DNA from: an uncultured Bacteroidales bacterium
GTDB taxonomy: Bacteria > Bacteroidota > Bacteroidia > Bacteroidales > UBA932
Direction of reading: 5' to 3'
Assembly: GCA_900322025.1 (NCBI GenBank)
Contig: ONYJ01000155.1
Location: 1-8,019, forward strand
DNA length: 8,019 bases
The notes beneath the pieces are model-generated. The model was not told the DNA's origin, made no database searches, and worked only from the letters and a program-made list of their open reading frames with translations. Both the position numbers and the translations under genes were made by a program. Positions 1 to 5,198 of this stretch are shown piece by piece. The stretch's first letter is position 1. Each line of letters begins with the position of its first letter.

Positions 1-449
1 AGCAGAAAACAGCAATACTTAAATATATAGTAAATGTTTGCAAGTCTTTGGGTGTGGCCACTCCTAAAATAGCTGCAGTTGCGGCTACTGAGCAGATGCT
101 GGATGGTATGCCTGCTTGTGTAGAGGCTGCTATGCTCGCAAAAATGGCCGACAGAGGACAGCTTCCCGGTTTGATAGATGGCCCGCTGGCCCTCGATGTT
201 GCTATCAATAAAGAGGCTGCTGCCATTAAGAAATTGAAGAGCGAGGTTGCTGGTGATGCAGATGGCTTGCTATTCCCTAATATTGAGAGTGGCAATGTTT
301 TCTACAAGTCTAATACGATGTTGGTACCAGGGGTTAGAACTGCTGCTTTTGTTGCAGGAGCTTCTGCGCCATGCGTACTTTCTTCAAGGGCAGACAGTAT
401 AGATACTAAGCTAAATTCTATTGCTTTGGCTTGTTTACAGGTTAAATAA
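1..449 (+). CDS. ptb: Phosphate butyryltransferase (C-terminal half, 5'-truncated by window edge)
   Basis: The reading frame is open from the left edge (first full codon at position 3) to TAA at 447-449, giving 148 residues, about half of the roughly 300-residue family length. The family exchanges butyryl-CoA and phosphate for butyryl-phosphate and CoA in the cytoplasm; with butyrate kinase this yields ATP and butyrate. Seen in the sequence are the PTA/PTB-fold blocks GPLALDVAINKEAA, SEVAGDADGLLFPNIESGNV and, near the C-terminus, SSRADSIDTKLNSIAL. The 'LSSRADS..KLNSIALA' ending favours phosphate butyryltransferase over phosphate acetyltransferase, which usually ends in a 'DLSRG...D' block. 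A TTG at 48 could be mistaken for a start, but homology continues upstream of it, so the true start lies outside the window. A terminator follows directly, so this is the last gene of its transcription unit. No kinase gene follows; it would have to lie upstream. Substrate chain length cannot be fixed from sequence. Confidence 0.88.
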   Translation, partial: QKTAILKYIVNVCKSLGVATPKIAAVAATEQMLDGMPACVEAAMLAKMADRGQLPGLIDGPLALDVAINKEAAAIKKLKSEVAGDADGLLFPNIESGNVFYKSNTMLVPGVRTAAFVAGASAPCVLSSRADSIDTKLNSIALACLQVK

Positions 450-470
450 GCTGACAAAGATGAACTTTTA

Positions 471-516
471 AAGATAGGGGAGATGAACAAAGTGTTGTTC
501 GTCTCCTTATCTTTTT
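471..516 (+). terminator. Strong intrinsic terminator after ptb
   Basis: The left arm is 471-490 and the right arm 495-513, with a 4-nt AGTG loop (491-494). I count 19 base pairs, two of them G-T wobbles, with one bulged G on the left arm. The stem is followed by a T run at 512-516 that overlaps its last two pairs. It starts 22 bp after the ptb stop codon and ends 13 bp before the next gene's ATG, so it either ends the ptb transcript or, if read through, forms part of the leader of the flavoprotein gene. Confidence 0.85.
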
Positions 517-529
517 AGATATTTGGCAC

Positions 530-1816
530 ATGGTAGAAAATGTTTACGATCTTATAATTGTAGGCGGAGGTGCTGCCGGACTTATGGCTGCTACGTGGAT
601 AACGGAGCACTATAAGGATATACCGGAGAAACCTTCTGTATTGTTGCTGGAAAAAATGCATAGGCCCGGGCGTAAACTGAATATTACAGGCAAGGGCAGA
701 TGCAACATTACCAATACTCGTATGTGGGATGAGTTTTCGGTACACATTCATCCTAACAAGCAATTCTTTAAGAATGCTTTTTACGCTTTTTCTTCTCACG
801 ATACAATGGACTTTTTTGCCGATTTGGGTTTGGCCTTGTCTGTAGAAAGAGGGCAGCGAGTTTTTCCTAAAAGCATGAGGGCTATGGATGTTACAGATGC
901 TCTTGTAGATACAATCAGGAGTGGTCGGATAGTAGAAATAAAAACAGATTCTACTGTTGAGAGTATTGCGAAAGAAGAAAATTTTATAGTGAAATATAGT
1001 GGAGCTCAAGAGGTATTCTCTAAAAAACTTCTTATTGCAACAGGTGGGCTTTCTTACCCATCTACAGGTTCTTCCGGCGATGGATATGCTATGGCAACTT
1101 CGGTTGGGCACAGCATAGTATCGTGCCGTCCCTCTCTTACGGCTCTAATTCCGTCTGGCTATGCAGAAGCAGACGGTGGCTTGAGTAGTTTAGCCAACTC
1201 TTTATCTGGGTTGCAGCTGAAGAATGTTGCTGTTTCTTTGATGGTTAATGGCAGCATTGTTCAGGAAGAATTTGGAGATTTGGATTTTACGGCTGGCGGC
1301 TTGGAAGGTTCCTTAGGTTTTCGCATTAGTAGAAAAGCCGTGGAAGCTTTAGATTGCGGACAAAAGGTTTCTGTGGTTATAGACTTGAAACCGGCCTTGT
1401 CTGTGCAGCAAATCCAGCAACGCATAAAGCGAGAGGCCGCTATAGGTAATAATACTATAAAGTATCTGCTATCAAAGTTATTACCGCCAAAACTCGTCAA
1501 TCCTTTTCTTTTACTTAACAAGCAGCTTGTTAGAGTAAGTTCGGGAGAGGCGGCCAACCAACTTCCGCAGCTTTTGAAAGATTTCAGATTTAATATACTA
1601 TCCTATGTGGGTTTTGAGAGATGTGTGGTTACAAACGGAGGAGTATCGCTGAAAGAAATATCTCAGAAAACTATGGAGTCTAAAATTGTAGAAGGGTTGT
1701 ATTTTGCAGGTGAAGTTCTTGATTTAGACGGAGATACCGGAGGGTATAATCTTCAGATAGCTTTTTCTACAGCTGTGCTGGCAGTTCAGAGTGCCCTGCG
1801 GCAGACATCGCCATAA
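530..1816 (+). CDS. BaiN/RdsA (HI0933/YhiN) family NAD(P)/FAD-dependent oxidoreductase
   Basis: This is a predicted cytoplasmic flavoprotein of 428 residues, close to the usual family length (about 400-430). Residues 6-17 form the beta strand and GGGAAG dinucleotide-binding turn of an FAD Rossmann fold. Family signatures follow in order: GRKLNITGKGRCNITNT at about 47-63, ATGGLSYPSTGSSGDGYAMA at 170-189, FTAGGLEGSLGF at about 253-264 (the insert-domain counterpart of the common 'FTHxGLSGP' block), and the C-terminal FAD-closing block VTNGGVSLKEI plus YFAGEVLDLDGDTGGYNLQI at 391-410. BaiN of Clostridium scindens has been implicated in bile-acid dehydroxylation, but most members have no known substrate and nothing here points to bile acids. 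The ATG at 530 is chosen because the next in-frame Met lies inside the Rossmann motif and no start codon precedes it in frame. The gene stands alone: a terminator lies upstream and a convergent gene begins 2 bp after its stop. Family is secure; reaction unknown. Confidence 0.9.
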   Translation: MVENVYDLIIVGGGAAGLMAATWITEHYKDIPEKPSVLLLEKMHRPGRKLNITGKGRCNITNTRMWDEFSVHIHPNKQFFKNAFYAFSSHDTMDFFADLGLALSVERGQRVFPKSMRAMDVTDALVDTIRSGRIVEIKTDSTVESIAKEENFIVKYSGAQEVFSKKLLIATGGLSYPSTGSSGDGYAMATSVGHSIVSCRPSLTALIPSGYAEADGGLSSLANSLSGLQLKNVAVSLMVNGSIVQEEFGDLDFTAGGLEGSLGFRISRKAVEALDCGQKVSVVIDLKPALSVQQIQQRIKREAAIGNNTIKYLLSKLLPPKLVNPFLLLNKQLVRVSSGEAANQLPQLLKDFRFNILSYVGFERCVVTNGGVSLKEISQKTMESKIVEGLYFAGEVLDLDGDTGGYNLQIAFSTAVLAVQSALRQTSP

Positions 1817-1818
1817 AA

Positions 1819-2307
1819 CTATGCAATGATTTCTATATTCAAATCTTTGTAGCAGAATTTTATTGTACTATCCTGTTCTATTTCAAAAGCTTCAAAATCT
1901 TCTAATTCGAGCACTATGAGATCTCCGCTTCTCAAAGACATATACTCAGAGGCTCGTTGTATGGCTGTATCAAAGAACTCGAAGCCTTGATATGGTCCAT
2001 TGCCTTTAATTGGAGTTATAGGTGCAAGAAATACGCTATTATCTAAGCAATTACCCTCGTTTATATCGTATGTGCAAATATGTATGCCCCAACCGCAGGT
2101 TGAGTAGTAGAGGTGCGCATATTCTTCTCGGATGCACTTGCAGGCCTTATCTATCTTTATGTAGGCAAAAGGAATGGCTCTTAGAGTTTCTATTTTATCT
2201 GGAACATAGTATTTTACAGAGTTCTCAGAAGAGTCTTTCCTAAATACGGCTGTATCTGGGCTTGTATAGAAATTGTCGCTTTGATATGGAAATACAAACA
2301 GGTTCAT
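1819..2307 (-). CDS. Small FAH-fold-like protein, apparently degenerate (hypothetical)
   Basis: A 162-residue soluble protein with no signal peptide or membrane segment. I do not recognise a named family with certainty, but several blocks line up in order with Bacteroidota fumarylacetoacetate hydrolase (FAH) family proteins of about 200 residues: 'DTAVFRKD' (18-25; FAH 'DSALLKDG'), 'YYVPD' (33-37), 'CIREEYAHLYY' (58-68; FAH 'NIAERFAHRYY'), 'GIHICTYDI' (74-82; FAH 'GIDFTARDL'), and 'YMSLRSGDLIV' (122-132; FAH 'FFTLKTGDLLF'). The features that make an FAH enzyme are missing: the ExE metal ligands of the 'xYExEL' strand are replaced around 'TLRAIPFAYI' (41-50), the Asp of 'GIDF' is His76, and the 'TGTPxGVG' loop is replaced by an acidic 'LELEDFEAF' stretch (133-141). 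It is probably not catalytic in the usual way. Start ATG is one base after the exonuclease stop (TAG-C-ATG), so it is translated from the dnaN operon message. The frame is intact, which argues against a simple pseudogene. Confidence 0.75.
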   Translation of the reverse strand: MNLFVFPYQSDNFYTSPDTAVFRKDSSENSVKYYVPDKIETLRAIPFAYIKIDKACKCIREEYAHLYYSTCGWGIHICTYDINEGNCLDNSVFLAPITPIKGNGPYQGFEFFDTAIQRASEYMSLRSGDLIVLELEDFEAFEIEQDSTIKFCYKDLNIEIIA

Positions 2308-2308
2308 G

Positions 2309-3082
2309 CTACCTGTACTTTTGTGGGTTCATTTTTATTTTTGTGAGAACCCTTTTGGTATTAAGCGTAAACTCTCCTTTTTCCATCCACGCATAATAAC
2401 TCGGCTCTTGCTCCAGTACATCGAGAACCAAACGCCCTTTGTGCTTTCCAAAGTTGAATATCGGCTTTCCATTTTCGTTGAGCACTATTCTGCCAGCGAG
2501 ATCTAAATTTTTGTTTTTGACGGAGAATTCGGCCAGTTTTTCCACATCGTTTTCCAGAATACCACTGTACTTATCTAGTTGTGCTTTTAGGATTTCCATA
2601 GTGGCAATAGTGTCTGCCTGAGCACTATGCGCATCTTCCAGATTTTTGTTGCAGTAAAACTTGTATGCCGCAGAAAGGGTACGCTCTTCCAGCTTGTGAA
2701 AGATGTTCTGCACATCAATCATTTTGTGCTTGCTAAAATCGAAATCTATTTCGCACCTTTCAAATTCTTCTGCAAGAAGTGGAATGTCGAACTTTATAGA
2801 ATTATAACCGGCTATATCAGATCCTTCTAGAAAGGCTGCTATACTTTTTGCGTACTGCTTAAATGTAGGGCAGTCTTTCACATCTTCATCTGTAATGTGG
2901 TGAATTGCGGTAGAGGCCTCGGGAATGTGCATCTGAGGATTTATTCTCCTGGTCTTAACTTCGGTATGGTTGTCGGGGTACAACTTAACCACAGATATTT
3001 CTATAATTCTGTCTTTTGAAATATCGAGGCCGGTACTTTCTATATCAAAGAAAACCAGAGGCCTTTTAAGATTTATGTTCAT
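2309..3082 (-). CDS. DnaQ-like DEDDh 3'-5' exonuclease with ExoX-like C-terminal domain
   Basis: A 257-residue cytoplasmic nuclease of the DnaQ/DNA polymerase III epsilon superfamily, which removes nucleotides from DNA 3' ends. The exonuclease domain spans about 9-165 with all five DEDDh residues visible: Asp13 and Glu15 in FFDIESTGLD, Asp99 in YNSIKFDIPLL, and His152 and Asp157 in EDAHSAQADT. A smaller C-terminal domain (about 207-257) carries FNFGKHKGR and a PSYYAWM block, the pattern of the exodeoxyribonuclease X C-terminal domain. The start is placed at the ATG at 3082-3080, 8 bp after the dnaN stop; this leaves the usual short lead into the first beta strand. A longer frame reaching to 3196 would overlap dnaN and adds 38 residues unlike the family. 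Co-transcription with the sliding clamp suggests a role in replication or repair. Whether it is the replicative proofreader or an auxiliary exonuclease cannot be told here; Bacteroidota usually encode several such proteins. Confidence 0.92.
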   Translation of the reverse strand: MNINLKRPLVFFDIESTGLDISKDRIIEISVVKLYPDNHTEVKTRRINPQMHIPEASTAIHHITDEDVKDCPTFKQYAKSIAAFLEGSDIAGYNSIKFDIPLLAEEFERCEIDFDFSKHKMIDVQNIFHKLEERTLSAAYKFYCNKNLEDAHSAQADTIATMEILKAQLDKYSGILENDVEKLAEFSVKNKNLDLAGRIVLNENGKPIFNFGKHKGRLVLDVLEQEPSYYAWMEKGEFTLNTKRVLTKIKMNPQKYR

Positions 3083-3090
3083 GGCGGCAA

Positions 3091-4209
3091 TTATAATCTC
3101 ATAGGCATAAGCAGAGCGCAGATTTCTTGGTTGGAATCTGTTTGTTCTGCCGGCTGCATGAGGGCTGCTTTGGTTGGTTCTGCAAGCCTGATGCAAATCT
3201 GATCATACGGCAAGTTTGCCAAAATCTCAATTAAAAACTGAGATTTGAAAGCTATTCTCATAGGTTCTCCCTGATAATCACAGCCAATGGTTTCTTTTGC
3301 ACTCATAGAAAAATCGAGATCTTGGGCTGTAATTTCGAGTTTGCCTTGTGCTATCTGAAAGACTATCTGTCCGGTAGATTGGTTGGCACATACGGCCACA
3401 CGCCTTGTGGCATTGAGAATATCTATTCTTGAAACCGTTATGATGTTGTTGTTATTCTTTGGAATAACCTTAGTGTAATCTGGATAAGTGCCTTCTATTA
3501 AGCGGCATACAACGAGTTGTTTGTCAAACTTGAAGAAAGCATTTTTCTTGTCGAAGCTAATAGAAACTATTTCGTCAGATAGCCTTGCCAAATTGTTTTT
3601 CAGTATGTTGGCAGGTTTCTTAGGTAGTACAAACGAGCTCTTTGCGCCGGCAATATCTTTTCTTTCGAAGCATACCAGTTTGTGGGCATTTGAGGCAACA
3701 AAGGTTGTAGATTTTTCATTTATGTCAAAGAGAACTCCGTTCATAACCGGTCTAAGAGGTTCTTCTGCAGTGGCGTAAATAGTGCCGTTTAGAGCCTCGC
3801 AGAGTATTTCTGCCGTTAAATCTATTTTCTTGGGATCCATTAGTGCCGGGAGTTCCGGATATTCGTCTGGCTGCAAGCATGGGATGCTGGCAGTTCCACT
3901 TGCCCAAGTAATAGTAAGAATGTTGTTTTCTTCGTTTGTGGCAAACTGTACCGGCTGGGTAGGTAATTCTTTAAAAGAATTTGTAAGCAGAAGTGCAGGA
4001 ACAGCAATTTTGCCTTCTTCTCCAACTTCCTCAATGTCCATTATTGTCTTTAGGGTAGTCTCTTGGTCAGACCCCGTAATAGTAAGGTTTTTACCTTCCA
4101 GTTCTAATAAGAAATTATCTAGAATGGGTAAAGCCGGTTTCTGTGGTATAACCTTAGAGACAGACAATAATGCCTGTAAAAAATCTGTACTTGTTGCTGT
4201 AAACCTCAT
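3091..4209 (-). CDS. dnaN: DNA polymerase III subunit beta (sliding clamp)
   Basis: A 372-residue protein, the normal length for bacterial beta clamps, which dimerise into a ring around DNA and tether DNA polymerase III and repair enzymes. Visible landmarks: the N-terminal strand and helix MRFTATSTDFLQALLSVSKV followed by LPILDNFLLEL (about 27-37), the domain-2 entry RPVMNGVLFDI (153-163), ASNAHKLVCFER (172-183), the conserved RLIEGTYPDYTKVIP linker (236-250), and a C-terminus ending in LLMPMRL, which helps form the hydrophobic partner-binding pocket. The start is set at ATG 4209-4207 because homology begins there and because an in-frame ATG 24 bp upstream (4233) overlaps the -7 promoter element and so lies upstream of the predicted transcript start. 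The gene is first in a minus-strand unit with the DnaQ-like exonuclease and the FAH-like protein, and is divergent from rpoD. Confidence 0.97.
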   Translation of the reverse strand: MRFTATSTDFLQALLSVSKVIPQKPALPILDNFLLELEGKNLTITGSDQETTLKTIMDIEEVGEEGKIAVPALLLTNSFKELPTQPVQFATNEENNILTITWASGTASIPCLQPDEYPELPALMDPKKIDLTAEILCEALNGTIYATAEEPLRPVMNGVLFDINEKSTTFVASNAHKLVCFERKDIAGAKSSFVLPKKPANILKNNLARLSDEIVSISFDKKNAFFKFDKQLVVCRLIEGTYPDYTKVIPKNNNNIITVSRIDILNATRRVAVCANQSTGQIVFQIAQGKLEITAQDLDFSMSAKETIGCDYQGEPMRIAFKSQFLIEILANLPYDQICIRLAEPTKAALMQPAEQTDSNQEICALLMPMRL

Positions 4210-4230
4210 ATCTGTATATTTTAGTGTATG

Positions 4231-4260
4231 CAAATATAAAGAAAAAAACGGTTTTTGTAA
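4231..4260 (-). promoter_or_regulatory. dnaN promoter (Bacteroidota TAnnTTTG type)
   Basis: On the minus strand the sequence TATATTTG (4238 to 4231) matches the Bacteroidota -7 consensus TAnnTTTG exactly. Eighteen bases upstream is TTAC (4260-4257), a poor match to the -33 TTTG element. The predicted transcript start is a few bases downstream, near 4225, giving a leader of roughly 15-20 nt that is A/T-rich and has no clear Shine-Dalgarno sequence. The -7 match is clear; the -33 element is weak. Confidence 0.6.
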
Positions 4261-4270
4261 CTAAGCTTAG
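4244..4270. repeat. Two short inverted repeats in the dnaN/rpoD divergent region
   Basis: Positions 4244-4256 form a 13-bp inverted repeat (AAAAAC, central G, GTTTTT) and 4261-4270 form a perfect 10-bp palindrome (CTAAGCTTAG), separated by four bases. They lie between the two start codons, just upstream of the dnaN -7 element and next to the possible rpoD -33 element, so they could be an operator for a dimeric regulator. Short A/T-rich palindromes also arise by chance, so function is not shown. Confidence 0.35.
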
Positions 4271-4286
4271 GGTGATTTCGTATAAT
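4254..4286 (+). promoter_or_regulatory. Possible rpoD promoter
   Basis: The only plus-strand TTTG in the divergent intergenic region is at 4254-4257. It is followed 23 bp later by TATAAT at 4281-4286, resembling a general -10 box rather than the full TAnnTTTG element. Spacing is at the upper end of what Bacteroidota promoters tolerate. Transcription would start near 4293, leaving about 35 nt of AT-rich leader before the rpoD ATG. It is a weak prediction; rpoD must nevertheless be started from this 118-bp region or from inside dnaN. Confidence 0.3.
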
Positions 4287-4327
4287 ACTCGCTGATGATA
4301 TGTAAAACCAAATAATAATATAGCCGA

Positions 4328-5188
4328 ATGAGACAACTCAAAATTACCAAATCTATCACAAATCGCGAAAGTGCGTCTTTAGATAAGTATCTTCAGGAAA
4401 TAGGCAGGGAGGAGAGAATTACTATTGAAGATGAGGTAGAACTTGCGCAAAGGATTAAGAAAGGCGATCAGGCCGCTTTGGAAAAGCTTACAAAAGCAAA
4501 CCTGAGGTTTGTGGTATCTGTTGCAAAGCAATATCAGAACCAAGGGCTTAGCCTGCCGGATTTAATAAACGAAGGAAACCTCGGCCTGATAAAGGCGGCA
4601 GAAAAGTTTGACGAAACAAGAGGTTTTAAGTTTATCTCTTATGCCGTTTGGTGGATACGTCAGTCTATATTACAGGCTCTTGCAGAGCAGTCTAGAATAG
4701 TTAGATTGCCGTTGAATCAGGTTGGTGCTCTTAACAAGATAAATAAGATAATAAACAAGTTTGAGCAGGAACACGAAAGATTGCCATCTGCAGACGAGGT
4801 TGCCGAAATGTTGGAAACTTCAAAAGAGAAAGTAGCGGATACTCAAAGAGTTTCCGGGCGTCATATCTCTATAGATGCTCCTTTTGTAGAAGGAGAAGAT
4901 AATAGTCTTTTAGATGTTCTGCCTAATAACGATTCACCGGCAGCAGACAAAGGGCTTATAAATGAATCCTTAAAAGTGGAGATAGAAAGAGCCCTTTCCA
5001 CTCTTACAGAGAGAGAAAGAAATATAATCAAGTACTTTTTTGGTATCGGATGCCAAGAAAAAACCTTAGAAGAAATAGGGGAAACCTTTAACCTGACAAG
5101 AGAGCGTGTAAGGCAGATTAAAGAAAAGGCCATTCGTCGCCTAAAATCTTCTGGTAGAAAAAAGAACTTGATGAATTATCTTGGGTGA
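4328..5188 (+). CDS. rpoD: Primary RNA polymerase sigma factor (RpoD/SigA, Bacteroidota type)
   Basis: A 286-residue sigma-70 family protein that directs RNA polymerase to housekeeping promoters. It lacks region 1.1 and the large non-conserved insert, as is normal for Bacteroidota primary sigma factors. In order: region 1.2 (about 15-45, SLDKYLQEIGREERIT), region 2 (about 55-125) with the core-binding DLINEGNLGLIKAAEKFD and the -10-recognition/melting helix KFISYAVWWIRQSILQAL (101-118), region 3 (about 130-200) with a GRHISIDAPF element, and region 4 (about 220-280) with the helix-turn-helix TLEEIGETFNLTRERVRQIK (246-265), which contacts the -35/-33 element. The start at ATG 4328 gives the standard MRQLKITKSIT N-terminus of this group; the leader is AT-rich without a Shine-Dalgarno sequence. 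Ten bases separate its stop from the following transporter gene, so the three plus-strand genes are probably co-transcribed. Confidence 0.97.
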   Translation: MRQLKITKSITNRESASLDKYLQEIGREERITIEDEVELAQRIKKGDQAALEKLTKANLRFVVSVAKQYQNQGLSLPDLINEGNLGLIKAAEKFDETRGFKFISYAVWWIRQSILQALAEQSRIVRLPLNQVGALNKINKIINKFEQEHERLPSADEVAEMLETSKEKVADTQRVSGRHISIDAPFVEGEDNSLLDVLPNNDSPAADKGLINESLKVEIERALSTLTERERNIIKYFFGIGCQEKTLEEIGETFNLTRERVRQIKEKAIRRLKSSGRKKNLMNYLG

Positions 5189-5198
5189 GTAGTTTAAG

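Noticed and set aside
48..449. A complete 133-residue gene starting at TTG 48
   Set aside because: The frame stays open to the left edge and homology to phosphate butyryltransferase continues through it, so this is a truncated larger gene.
515..1111. 198-codon open frame on the minus strand inside the flavoprotein gene
   Set aside because: It is entirely antisense to a well-supported gene, with Cys/Phe/Ile-rich composition and no recognisable domain.
1789..1812. GCAG...CTGC inverted repeat near the flavoprotein stop as a terminator
   Set aside because: Only about four base pairs and no T run on either strand.
3083..3196. N-terminal 38-residue extension of the exonuclease
   Set aside because: It lies inside dnaN in another frame and does not resemble the exonuclease family; the ATG at 3082 gives the expected N-terminus.
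4210..4233. Eight-residue N-terminal extension of DnaN
   Set aside because: The upstream ATG overlaps the TATATTTG promoter element and would precede the transcript start; DnaN homology begins at the ATG at 4209.
3782..4264. 160-codon open frame on the plus strand antisense to dnaN
   Set aside because: Ser/Val-rich shadow of a strongly conserved gene; no family features.
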